Below, in pieces: positions 7,548 to 14,854 of a DNA stretch of 24,732 nt. The stretch is from an uncultured Eggerthella sp. (GTDB lineage: Bacteria; Actinomycetota; Coriobacteriia; Coriobacteriales; Eggerthellaceae), in assembly GCA_900538545.1 (NCBI GenBank), contig UPYK01000019.1, forward strand, positions 1 to 24,732, given 5' to 3'. The stretch's first letter is position 1, and each line of letters opens with the position of its first letter. The notes beneath the pieces were generated by a model. That model had not been told where the DNA came from. It did not search any database and saw only the letters and a list, made by a program, of their open reading frames with translations. Position numbers and translations under genes: made by a program.

Positions 7548-8537
7548 ATGATGAAAACGCGCATCGGCATTCTGGGATACGGAAACTTGGGCAAAGGTGT
7601 TGAGCTGGCTGCTCGTCAAAATGACGACATCGAGCTGGTCGCCATCTTCTCGCGTCGCGACCCAAGCACCATCACTCCGCTCACTGCTGGTGTACCGGTC
7701 TTCTCGGTTGACGATATCGAAGCCCATACGAACGATATCGACGTGCTCGTGCTGGGTGGTGGTTCCGCAACTGACCTGCCCGAACAGACGCCGAAATACG
7801 CCAAGCTCTTCAACGTGGTCGATTCGTTCGACACGCACGCGAACATCCCGCAGCACTTCGCAGCAGTCGATGCCGCAGCGAAAGAAGCAGGCAAGATCGG
7901 CATCATCTCGGTAGGTTGGGACCCAGGTATGTTCTCGGTCGCACGCCTCTACGCGAATTGCATCCTGCCCGAAGGCGCGGATTACACGTTCTGGGGCCGT
8001 GGCGTTTCCCAGGGTCATTCGGATGCGATCCGTCGCGTGCCGGGCGTGCTCGATGCGCGCCAGTATACGGTGCCGGTCCAAAGCGCGCTCGACGCGGTGC
8101 GCAGCGGCGCGAACCCCGAGCTCACCACGCGCGAGAAGCACACGCGCGAATGCTTCGTAGTCGCCGAAGAAGGCGCCGACCTGGCCGCCATCGAAAAGGC
8201 CATTGTCGAGATGCCGAACTACTTCGCCGATTACGACACCACGGTCACCTTCATCACGCAAGAAGAGCTCGATCGCGATCATAAGGGCATTCCGCACGGC
8301 GGCTCGGTCATCCGTACGGGTGCAACGGGTGCGAACAAAGAGAACAAGCACGTGATCGAATTCTCCCTCACGCTCGATTCCAACCCCGAATTCACGGGCA
8401 GCGTGCTCGTGGCCTGCGCACGCGCAGCGCATCGCATGAGCGAAGAGGGTATGACCGGCTGCAAGACTATCTTCGACATTCCGCCAGCATATCTGAGCGC
8501 TCACTCAGGTGAAGAGCTGCGCGCACACATGCTCTAG
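7548..8537 (+). CDS. ddh: meso-diaminopimelate D-dehydrogenase
   Basis: The enzyme makes meso-diaminopimelate from tetrahydrodipicolinate, ammonia and NADPH in one step, serving lysine and peptidoglycan synthesis. The 329-residue length is normal. A Rossmann loop GYGNLGKG begins at G10. The family signatures VLGGGSATDLPEQ, VDSFDTH, SVGWDPGMFS and GRGVSQGHSDA are visible. There are two adjacent ATG codons; GAGGGAAGG upstream serves either (7548 or 7551). The gene is separated from the downstream transporter gene by 63 bases containing a GC-rich hairpin. Assignment is secure. Ddh bypasses the succinylase or acetylase routes; whether those also exist in this organism cannot be seen here. Confidence 0.94.
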   Translation: MMKTRIGILGYGNLGKGVELAARQNDDIELVAIFSRRDPSTITPLTAGVPVFSVDDIEAHTNDIDVLVLGGGSATDLPEQTPKYAKLFNVVDSFDTHANIPQHFAAVDAAAKEAGKIGIISVGWDPGMFSVARLYANCILPEGADYTFWGRGVSQGHSDAIRRVPGVLDARQYTVPVQSALDAVRSGANPELTTREKHTRECFVVAEEGADLAAIEKAIVEMPNYFADYDTTVTFITQEELDRDHKGIPHGGSVIRTGATGANKENKHVIEFSLTLDSNPEFTGSVLVACARAAHRMSEEGMTGCKTIFDIPPAYLSAHSGEELRAHML

Positions 8538-8551
8538 TCTTTCCTAAAAAG

Positions 8552-8580
8552 CAGCCCGGGCGCGCTCGATGCGCCCGCTG
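8552..8580 (+). other. GC-rich intercistronic hairpin between ddh and the transporter gene
   Basis: CAGC-CC-GGGCGC pairs with GCGCCC-GCTG around a 7-nt loop, with a two-base bulge. No T-tract follows, so it is not a standard intrinsic terminator. It may act as an mRNA processing or stability element or a Rho-related pause; function is not determinable. Confidence 0.5.
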
Positions 8581-8600
8581 AGGGCAGCTAAGGTTCACCG

Positions 8601-9707
8601 ATGATCTTTCTCGAAAAGGTAAAGCTCTACATTCCCGGCATTTTCGTTTGCGCTGCTATCGCGCTTGGCTGCACCTTCCTCGGTCAGGCGTTTCCGCTGA
8701 TCGGCGGCCCGGTCTTCGGTATCTTGGCAGGCATGGCCATCGCGCTCGTGTGGAAGCGTCGCGATCGCACGAGCCAAGGCATCACGTTCACCTCGAAGAA
8801 GATCCTGCAGTATGCGGTCATCCTGCTGGGGCTCGGCCTGAACTTGGCGGAAGTGGTACGCGTGGGCGCGCAATCGCTGCCCGTGATCGTCTCCACCATC
8901 GCCACAGCGCTCATCGTGGCATTTGTGCTCTGCAAAGCGCTCCACATTCCTGAGCGCATCGCAACGCTGGTGGGCGTGGGCTCTTCCATCTGCGGCGGCT
9001 CGGCTATCGCGGCAACAGCGCCAGTCATCAAGGCGCGCGATGAAGAGGTCGCGCAGGCCATCTCGGTCATTTTCCTGTTCAACGTGATCGCCGCGCTCGT
9101 GTTCCCCACGCTCGGTAGCGTGCTGGGGCTCTCCAACGAAGGCTTCGCGCTCTTCGCGGGCACCGCGGTGAACGATACCTCTTCGGTCACCGCTGCGGCG
9201 GCGGCTTGGGATGGCATGCATCCGGGCGCGAACACGCTCGATCAGGCGACCATCGTGAAGCTCACGCGAACGCTCGCTATCATTCCGATCACCTTCGTGC
9301 TCGCGTTGTGGGGTGCGCACAAGGTGAAGAAGGCGCACAAGCAAAAGCGCGCCGAGCTGGCAGCTGCTCATGAGAACGCGGCAGCCGAGCTGGAAGGCGA
9401 AGTGCACGAACTCCACAACGAAGGCTTCAGCCTGAAGCGCTCGTTTCCGCTGTTCATCCTCTATTTCTTGCTTGCTTCGCTCATCACCACCATCGCGCTT
9501 GGTTGCGGCGTATCAACAGAGATGTTCGCGCCCATAAAGACGCTCTCGAAATTCTTCATCACCATGGCGATGGTCGCGATCGGTCTCAACACCGATCTGG
9601 TGAAGCTGGTGAAGTCAGGCGGTAAGCCCATCTTCCTCGGTTTCTGCTGCTGCCTTGCTATTGCGGGCGTGAGCCTGGGAATGCAGTATATGCTGGGTCT
9701 TTGGTAG
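8601..9707 (+). CDS. YeiH/UPF0324-family membrane transporter (putative sulfate exporter family)
   Basis: The 368-residue integral membrane protein has about ten hydrophobic segments. It shows the family's conserved glycine-rich blocks: GVGSSICGGSAIAATAP around residues 130-146 and GTAVNDTSSVTAA around 191-203. A charged cytoplasmic-type loop rich in Lys, Glu and His lies near residues 235-280, between the two membrane halves. Database naming of this family as sulfate exporters is based on little experimental work, so the substrate is unknown. AAGG upstream is a weak RBS. Probably co-transcribed with ddh, although the functional link is not obvious. Confidence 0.85.
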   Translation: MIFLEKVKLYIPGIFVCAAIALGCTFLGQAFPLIGGPVFGILAGMAIALVWKRRDRTSQGITFTSKKILQYAVILLGLGLNLAEVVRVGAQSLPVIVSTIATALIVAFVLCKALHIPERIATLVGVGSSICGGSAIAATAPVIKARDEEVAQAISVIFLFNVIAALVFPTLGSVLGLSNEGFALFAGTAVNDTSSVTAAAAAWDGMHPGANTLDQATIVKLTRTLAIIPITFVLALWGAHKVKKAHKQKRAELAAAHENAAAELEGEVHELHNEGFSLKRSFPLFILYFLLASLITTIALGCGVSTEMFAPIKTLSKFFITMAMVAIGLNTDLVKLVKSGGKPIFLGFCCCLAIAGVSLGMQYMLGLW

Positions 9708-9725
9708 TTGTACCGTCGGCCTTCA

Positions 9726-9768
9726 GCATGCAAATCCGCGAACAAGCCTGCATGCAAACCTGCGAACA
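9726..9768. repeat. Tandem direct repeat, 19-bp units at 24-bp period
   Basis: Two near-identical units (9726-9744 and 9750-9768), both starting GCATGCAAA and ending GCGAACA, differ at two positions. They are separated by 5 bases. They lie between the transporter gene and the nad promoter. A distant resemblance to the 3' hairpin arm of the structured repeat (TGCAGATTCGCGAACA at 3196-3211) suggests a degraded fragment, but this is speculative. Confidence 0.5.
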
Positions 9769-9823
9769 CCCCGCAAAGAAGACGCGCTGAGCAAGGCACC
9801 TGAACTCCTTTCATAGCCTCGGG

Positions 9824-9850
9824 CATATCGGTCGCGTCTTGACCGATATG
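9824..9850. promoter_or_regulatory. Perfect 10-bp inverted repeat upstream of nadA (operator or terminator)
   Basis: CATATCGGTC and GACCGATATG are perfect reverse complements around a 7-base spacer GCGTCTT, followed by TTTT. It could terminate transcription from the transporter gene, or bind a regulator just upstream of the nad promoter -35 at 9861. The short T-tract makes the terminator reading uncertain; the palindromic sequence at this location makes an operator equally plausible. Confidence 0.6.
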
Positions 9851-9856
9851 TTTTAC

Positions 9857-9889
9857 TGTCTTGTCAGCTGTCTTCACATCTGCCATACT
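9857..9889 (+). promoter_or_regulatory. nad operon promoter with candidate NiaR operator repeats
   Basis: TTGTCA (9861-9866) and CATACT (9884-9889) are spaced by 17 bases. Over this promoter lie two direct repeats, TGTCTTGTCA (9857-9866) and TGTCTTCACA (9869-9878), 12 bases apart, covering the -35 and the spacer. Because the last gene of the operon encodes NiaR, these are the best candidate operators. The link is inference. The promoter also excludes the TTG at 9889 as the nadA start. Confidence 0.55.
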
Positions 9890-9909
9890 TGCTCAAAAGA
9901 TTGAAGGGG

Positions 9910-10848
9910 ATGGCTACCTTGCCAACTGATACAGAACTTGTCGCGCGCATTGAAGAGCTGAAAGCCGAGCGCGACGCGGTCATTCTGGCGCATTTCTACG
10001 TTGAAGATGCAGTCCAGGATGTTGCCGATCACACCGGGGATTCCTACAACTTGAGCAAACTCGCTGCCGATCTCGATTGCGCAACCATCGTGTTCGCAGG
10101 CGTGCAGTTCATGGGCGAGAGCGCGAAGCTCTTAAGTCCGAATAAGACCGTTATCTTGCCGAATCCGCAGGCAGATTGCCCGATGGCCCACATGGTCACG
10201 AAGGAGACAGTGGATGCAGCGCGCGCTGAATACGACGATCTTGCCGTGGTTTGCTACGTGAACTCCACGGCAGAGATCAAATCGTGGTCGGATGTGTGCG
10301 TTACCTCATCGAACGCGCTCAAGATCTGCCAGAACCTGCCGCAGCACAATATCCTGTTCATTCCCGACCAGAATCTTGGTCGCTATATCGCTTCGCTCGT
10401 GCCCGAGAAGAATTTCATCTTCAATGATGGCTACTGCCCGATCCATCAGGATATTTCGCCTGATGAGGTGCGTGCGCTCAAGGAAGCGCATCCAAACGCG
10501 CTCGTACTCGCGCATCCCGAATGCAACGCGCAAGTCTGCGAACTGGCCGACTACCTCGGCTCGACTGCGGGCATCATCGACCGTGTGGTGACCGGCGATG
10601 AGACCGACTACATCATCTGCACGGTGGTGGGTGTCGTGCATGAGATCGCCAAGCGCCTGGGAAGCGAAGCGGCAAGCAAGCAGCTTCATTTCCCCGCAAC
10701 CACGCCGCGCTGCGAGGATATGTCTTCGATCACGCTCGAGCAGATCGCCGAAGCGCTCGAGAACACCACCGAAGAAGTCGAGGTCGAAGCCGAATTCGTG
10801 CCTGCGGCCAAAGAGACGCTCACGCGCATGCTTGAGCTTTCATCGTGA
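9910..10848 (+). CDS. nadA: Quinolinate synthase NadA
   Basis: NadA condenses iminoaspartate with dihydroxyacetone phosphate to quinolinate using a [4Fe-4S] cluster. From ATG 9910 it has 312 residues, the length of the short archaeal/thermophile-type enzymes. Cluster cysteines fit C90 (ADCPMA), C176 (DGYCPIH) and C268 (TPRCEDM). Other family blocks are HTGDSYNLSK, VNSTAEIKSWSD and HPECN. The start is unsettled: AAGGGG touches the ATG at 9910, whereas the TTG at 9919 (LPTDTEL) has that SD nine bases away. The upstream TTG at 9889 lies in the -10 box. First gene of the nadABC-niaR operon. Confidence 0.95.
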   Translation: MATLPTDTELVARIEELKAERDAVILAHFYVEDAVQDVADHTGDSYNLSKLAADLDCATIVFAGVQFMGESAKLLSPNKTVILPNPQADCPMAHMVTKETVDAARAEYDDLAVVCYVNSTAEIKSWSDVCVTSSNALKICQNLPQHNILFIPDQNLGRYIASLVPEKNFIFNDGYCPIHQDISPDEVRALKEAHPNALVLAHPECNAQVCELADYLGSTAGIIDRVVTGDETDYIICTVVGVVHEIAKRLGSEAASKQLHFPATTPRCEDMSSITLEQIAEALENTTEEVEVEAEFVPAAKETLTRMLELSS

Positions 10849-10911
10849 TGCAGCTGATTGGCGGCTACGGGCGCATGCTCGGCCAGCCGCACGAATGGCA
10901 AAGATAGAACC

Positions 10912-10942
10912 GCGCGAGCTCACCTAAAACCGCTCGCGTTTT
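10912..10942 (+). other. Hairpin with short T-tract between nadA and nadB
   Basis: GCGCGAG (10912-10918) pairs with CTCGCGT (10933-10939, closed by a G-T pair), followed by TTTT overall. The stem is six Watson-Crick pairs with a 14-nt loop, so termination would be partial at best. It may tune nadA relative to nadBC expression. The TATAAG at 10946-10951 downstream is too close to the nadB SD to be a normal promoter. Confidence 0.4.
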
Positions 10943-10962
10943 CACTATAAGAGGAACGGACA

Positions 10963-12258
10963 ATGACAAACGACGAAACATATGATGTGGTCATAGCTGG
11001 CTGCGGAGCCGGCGGCCTCTACACGGCGCTCAATCTGCCGAGCGATCTGAGCATCCTGATGATCGCGAAGACCGAAGTGGACGAATGCGATTCGATGCTC
11101 GCGCAGGGCGGCATTTGCGTGCTGCACGATGAAGATGACTATCAGGCCTTCTTCGACGATACGCTGCGCGCTGGTCACGGGGAGAACAGGCACGAGAGCG
11201 TGGACATCATGATCCGTTCATCCCGTGCGGTGATCAACGACCTGATCGATTACGGCGTCGATTTTGCGCGCACCGAAACGGGCGAACTTGCCTACACGCG
11301 CGAAGCGGCCCATTCGCGTCCGCGCATTTGCTTCCACGAAGACACCACCGGAAAAGAGATCACCACCCGGCTACTGGCGGCAGTGCGCCAAAAGAGCAAC
11401 GTCGAGATTCGCGCGTACACGACTATGGTCGACATCATCGAGCAGAACGACGTGTGCTGCGGCATTATCGCAGAAGACGCGCAAGGCGATGCGTATCGCA
11501 TTCGCGCGCGCTTCACAGTCATGGCGACCGGCGGCATCGGCGGCCTCTACGAGCACTCGACGAACTTCCCGAGCCTCACCGGCGATGCGTGTCGCATCGC
11601 GCGCGAGCATGGCGTTGAGCTAGAGAACATGGATTACGTGCAGATCCATCCGACCAGCCTCTACACGGGGCGTCCGGGGCGCGCGTTTCTGATCTCGGAA
11701 TCGTGTCGCGGTGAAGGCGCGATCCTGCTCGATGCGCAAGGCAAGCGCTTCACTGACGAGCTGCAGCCACGCGATGTGGTCTCGGCTGCGATCAAGAAGC
11801 AGATGGAGGCTGAAGGCAGCAAGCACGTGTGGCTCTCGTTCGAGAATATCGAGCCCGAGACGATCCATCATCATTTTCCGAGCATCTATCAGAAGTGCCT
11901 TGAAGAAGGCTACGACATAACCAAGGAACCGATCCCGGTGGTACCTGCTCAGCATTACTTCATGGGTGGCGTTCACGTGGACAGTGATTCGCAGACCACC
12001 ATGCAGCATCTCTTCGCCGTGGGCGAGACCAGCTGCAATGGCGTGCATGGGGCTAACCGTTTGGCGAGCAACAGCCTGCTTGAGAGCCTCGTGTTCGCGA
12101 AAAGGGCGGCCCAGAAGATCGTGGCGGATCGCTGCGCCGATGCCACGCCGTTCAAGCAGGAGATCCCGGTGTATCGTGAAACGCAGATACTCGTTGAGCC
12201 GCAACTGCAGCGCGAAGCAGAAAGCGTGCGCGATCGCGTGTTCGCCCGCCGTCGTTAG
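10963..12258 (+). CDS. nadB: L-aspartate oxidase NadB (short form)
   Basis: NadB oxidises aspartate to iminoaspartate, the substrate of NadA; in anaerobes fumarate is the usual acceptor. The FAD loop GCGAGG is near residue 15. Conserved flavoprotein blocks include CFHEDTTGKEI, QIHPTSLY, SESCRGEGAILLD and GETSCNGVHGANRLASNSLLE. At 431 residues it is about 100 shorter than the E. coli enzyme because the C-terminal helical domain after the FAD domain is nearly absent. Similarly short forms occur in clostridia, so it is probably functional. AGAGGA at 10950-10955 is the RBS. The gene sits between nadA and nadC. Confidence 0.94.
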   Translation: MTNDETYDVVIAGCGAGGLYTALNLPSDLSILMIAKTEVDECDSMLAQGGICVLHDEDDYQAFFDDTLRAGHGENRHESVDIMIRSSRAVINDLIDYGVDFARTETGELAYTREAAHSRPRICFHEDTTGKEITTRLLAAVRQKSNVEIRAYTTMVDIIEQNDVCCGIIAEDAQGDAYRIRARFTVMATGGIGGLYEHSTNFPSLTGDACRIAREHGVELENMDYVQIHPTSLYTGRPGRAFLISESCRGEGAILLDAQGKRFTDELQPRDVVSAAIKKQMEAEGSKHVWLSFENIEPETIHHHFPSIYQKCLEEGYDITKEPIPVVPAQHYFMGGVHVDSDSQTTMQHLFAVGETSCNGVHGANRLASNSLLESLVFAKRAAQKIVADRCADATPFKQEIPVYRETQILVEPQLQREAESVRDRVFARRR

Positions 12259-12282
12259 TCTGTTCGAGCGAGAAGGAACCCT

Positions 12283-13137
12283 ATGGATCTGGCAGCACTC
12301 AATCTTATCGCTGAAAAGCATATCCGTACCGCCCTTGAAGAGGACCTCAACCATGGCGATGTGTCGGCCGCGGCCGTAGTGCCAGCAAGTGCGCAGGCAA
12401 CGGTCGAGCTCATCGCAAAGCAAGAAGGTGTGATCGCAGGGCTCGACGTGTTCGAGCGCACGTTCCACTTGCTCGATCCTGCGGTGTGCGTGGAGCGGTT
12501 CGCGGCCGATGGCTCCCGCGTCGAGGTTGGTCAGCTGCTCGCACGCATTTCCGGCGATGCGTTCGTCCTGCTCGCCGCCGAACGAACCGCACTCAACTAC
12601 TTGCAGCGCATGAGCGGCATCGCAACGTACACGCGCCAGATCGCTGATCTGCTCGAGGGCAGCAAGACCACGCTCGTGGATACGCGCAAGACCACGCCGG
12701 GCATGCGTATCTTCGAGAAAGATGCCGTTCGTTTGGGCGGCGGCGTGAACCATCGCTACAACCTTTCCGAGAGCGTGATGCTCAAGGACAACCATATTGC
12801 AGCAGCGGGCGGCATCAAAGCAGCCGTTGAAGCAGCGCGCAAGACGGTATCGTTCACGAGCATGATCGAGGTCGAGACCGAAGATCTTGACATGGTGGCT
12901 GAGGCGCTCGAAGCGGGTGCCGACATCATCATGCTCGACAACATGGATCATGACACCATGGCGCGCGCGATCGAGCTCATTGGTGATCGTGCGCTTACGG
13001 AATGCTCGGGCAACATCACGCGTGACAACGTGCAGACCTACATTGACCTGGGTGTTGACTTCATCTCGAGCGGCGCACTGACCCATTCGGCGGGCATCCT
13101 CGATCTGAGCATGAAGAACTTGCGGATCGAAGCATAA
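12283..13137 (+). CDS. nadC: Nicotinate-nucleotide pyrophosphorylase (carboxylating) NadC
   Basis: NadC converts quinolinate and PRPP to nicotinate mononucleotide, completing de novo pyridine ring synthesis. The 284-residue length is standard. Family blocks are ALEEDLNHGDVS at the N-terminus, ERTALNYLQRMSGIAT, DTRKTTPGMR, LGGGVNHRYNLS and MLKDNHI, then the barrel residues IEVETED and IMLDNMD. It starts 24 bases after nadB with AGAAGGA upstream of the ATG. Assignment is secure. Confidence 0.96.
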   Translation: MDLAALNLIAEKHIRTALEEDLNHGDVSAAAVVPASAQATVELIAKQEGVIAGLDVFERTFHLLDPAVCVERFAADGSRVEVGQLLARISGDAFVLLAAERTALNYLQRMSGIATYTRQIADLLEGSKTTLVDTRKTTPGMRIFEKDAVRLGGGVNHRYNLSESVMLKDNHIAAAGGIKAAVEAARKTVSFTSMIEVETEDLDMVAEALEAGADIIMLDNMDHDTMARAIELIGDRALTECSGNITRDNVQTYIDLGVDFISSGALTHSAGILDLSMKNLRIEA

Positions 13138-13178
13138 CGAAGATCGTTGAGCACGAAGAGCGCAGTTCAGAGGGATAT

Positions 13179-13745
13179 ATGGAAGCTACGACTACAAAAG
13201 GAGGCGCGTTGACCGGCCAAGAGCGAAGAGCAGAGATCATGAACATCCTGCGTCAGAGCACGATGCCACTTTCAGGTGCGGCGTTGGGCAAGCAGCTTGG
13301 TGTTTCGCGCCAGGTGGTGGTCCAAGACATCGCCCTCTTGCGTCAATCGGGTGAAGAGATCTATGCGACGAATCGTGGCTATGTGGTTGGAGTGGCGAAC
13401 GCCCGCCCAAAGCGCCTGTTTAAAGTGCATCATACGATCGAGCAAACCGGCGATGAGCTCAATCTGATGGTCGATCATGGGGTCGTGGTGGAGAATGTGA
13501 TCGTGAACCATCGAACCTATGGCAGGCTCTCGGCTAACCTGGGTTTTCGCAATCGCCGTGACGTGGCGCGCTTCCTCAACGAACTTGCCACGGGAGCTTC
13601 CACGCCACTGATGAACATTACCTCGGGCTATCATTTCCACGAGGTGAGCGCAGACTCCGAAGAGGTGCTTGATGAGCTTGAAGCCGCGCTAGGCGAAGCG
13701 GGCTTCCTTGCCGAACTGACCGAGTTTGAACAGCAGCATTTCTAA
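13179..13745 (+). CDS. niaR: NiaR-type transcriptional repressor of NAD synthesis (HTH + 3H domain)
   Basis: NiaR proteins are nicotinic-acid-responsive repressors of NAD genes. The 188-residue product has an N-terminal winged HTH (about residues 14-65, with GAALGKQLGVSRQVVVQDI). A 3H domain follows, with its histidines visible at VHH (84-85), NHRTYG (H111) and GYHFHEV (H152, H154). These bind a divalent metal in characterised members. ATG 13179 has AGAGGG upstream, but an in-frame TTG at 13209 has a stronger SD (AAAAGGAGG at 13196-13204), so the protein may begin MTGQERR. As last gene of the nad operon it would autoregulate, probably through the repeats at 9857-9878. Confidence 0.92.
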   Translation: MEATTTKGGALTGQERRAEIMNILRQSTMPLSGAALGKQLGVSRQVVVQDIALLRQSGEEIYATNRGYVVGVANARPKRLFKVHHTIEQTGDELNLMVDHGVVVENVIVNHRTYGRLSANLGFRNRRDVARFLNELATGASTPLMNITSGYHFHEVSADSEEVLDELEAALGEAGFLAELTEFEQQHF

Positions 13746-13780
13746 AGGTGACAAACTACCCGGTCTTTTGTTACCTTTTT
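13746..13780 (+). terminator. Terminator of the nad operon, formed by a repeat arm
   Basis: AGGTGACAAA (13746-13755) pairs with TTTGTTACCT (13767-13776) through ten base pairs including one G-U. The loop carries the conserved CTACCCGGTC, and a T-tract ends at 13780. It begins one base after the niaR stop. Confidence 0.8.
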
Positions 13781-13956
13781 CATCCCTCGTCAGCTCGACC
13801 AGTGGAGAGGGCAAGACATGAGGTTCCCCGCTTTCCTGTTCGCGCATCTGCTTCGCAGACGCGCTCATGCGTCGCTGCTTTGCTCGGGTTTTATTAAAAA
13901 TGAATTTAGTCGGCAAAGAGTCACCTCGTTGCCTCACCCTCTCCGCTGATTGAGCT

Positions 13957-13992
13957 AAAAAAGGTGTCGAACGACCGGGTAGTTTGTCACCT
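13957..13992 (-). terminator. Terminator of the AmmeMemoRadiSam operon, formed by a repeat arm
   Basis: Read on the minus strand, AGGTGACAAAC (from 13992) pairs imperfectly with GTTCGACACCT and runs into six T (the A-tract at 13957-13962). Two internal mismatches weaken the stem. The TGA stop of the C26 amidotransferase gene (13989-13987) lies inside the first strand of the stem. Confidence 0.65.
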
Positions 13993-14826
13993 GATCTTCG
14001 GCTGGCGGTCGATGAAGGAAACTTGCGGCCAAACGAAGCCCGTGTGAATGCGGTCGATCGCGATGTTCGCGCGCTTCTCCTTCTTGTGCTGCGATTCTTC
14101 CTGACAAGCATCCACGAAACGCTCGAAGAGCAGATTCATGGAATTGCGCGTGCCCAAGAATTCGGGGTGCCATTGCACGCCGATCGTGAAGGGCTTGTCG
14201 GGGTGCTCGATGGCCTCGATCAGCCCCTGGTCATCGTACGCTGCTGCGCGCAGTTCGGGCGCAAGCTCGAATATCCCCTGATGATGCATAGAATTCACCT
14301 GGGTCGAATGCGTCTGCAGGATGCGCGCCAAGCTTCCGCGTGGCTCGAGCGTTACATGATGCGAAGGCTCGGAGAAGGGGAGCGTCTGGAAGTGGTTCGC
14401 GAAATGCGTTTGCTGCTTCGTTTGTGTGGCAAGGTCGAGATGCAAGCTGCCGCCGTAGAAGACGTTCAGCATCTGCATGCCGCGGCAGATACCCATGATG
14501 GGCACGTCGAATTCATCACTGTAGCACAAGATCAGATGCTCGAGCTCTTCACGGCCAGGCAGATGATCGGTCACGCTCGGATCATCTTCGGTGTCTCCAT
14601 ATCGCACGGGATCGATATCCTTCCCGCCGGTCAAGAGAAAGCCGTCCATGTGCGGGAAGATGGTCTCGTAGGCACCGACATCGTCCGTGACGGGAAGCAA
14701 GTAAGGTTTCGCGCCAGCAGAGCGCACCGCGAGCGCATAATGGTTGATGCCGTCATCGTACGGCTCGGGCAATTTGGTGGGAACGATCCCCACTACGGGC
14801 TTATGATGCGCGTGCGATTCGGACAT
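13987..14826 (-). CDS. Class-I glutamine amidotransferase-like hydrolase (peptidase C26, gamma-glutamyl hydrolase family)
   Basis: The 279-residue protein belongs to the PuuD/peptidase C26 group that cleaves gamma-glutamyl bonds. The nucleophile elbow GICRGMQ gives C114, and QWHPE near the C-terminus provides the catalytic His-Glu. GFLLTGGKDIDP around residues 62-73 and the substrate-region NSMHHQ are typical. Its natural substrate (gamma-glutamyl-GABA, a gamma-glutamyl peptide, or other) cannot be read from the sequence; polyamine-degradation genes are not nearby. It has a near-perfect SD (AAGGAGGT) and starts 28 bases after amrS, so it is probably the last gene of that operon. Its stop codon is supplied within the repeat arm. 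Confidence 0.9.
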   Translation of the reverse strand: MSESHAHHKPVVGIVPTKLPEPYDDGINHYALAVRSAGAKPYLLPVTDDVGAYETIFPHMDGFLLTGGKDIDPVRYGDTEDDPSVTDHLPGREELEHLILCYSDEFDVPIMGICRGMQMLNVFYGGSLHLDLATQTKQQTHFANHFQTLPFSEPSHHVTLEPRGSLARILQTHSTQVNSMHHQGIFELAPELRAAAYDDQGLIEAIEHPDKPFTIGVQWHPEFLGTRNSMNLLFERFVDACQEESQHKKEKRANIAIDRIHTGFVWPQVSFIDRQPKIR

Positions 14827-14854
14827 GCACTACCTCCTTGCATTCGCTATCTTA

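Larger units (their letters stand above)
13746..13992. repeat. Palindromic structured repeat element, copy 2 (complete, two arms)
   Basis: The 247-base unit is bounded by inverted arms (13747-13775 and 13963-13991) of the 29-bp motif. Between them, 13817-13935 matches copy 1 in reverse complement. The central hairpin (13842-13851 with 13855-13864) has ten pairs with one A-C mismatch and a TTC loop. Flanks next to the right arm (GCTC-ATCAGCG when read in reverse) also match those beside the arm in the copy at the window end. It fills the whole gap between two convergent operons. Confidence 0.8.

Noticed and set aside
9726..9768. CRISPR array
   Set aside because: Only two units with a 5-base spacer; no cas genes are present.
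9889..9909. TTG start for nadA at 9889
   Set aside because: The codon overlaps the CATACT -10 element and would lie upstream of the transcription start.
11620..13086. 488-codon open frame antisense to nadB and nadC
   Set aside because: It lies opposite two firmly identified genes, is rich in His and Arg with no family motif, and reflects GC-biased codon positions.
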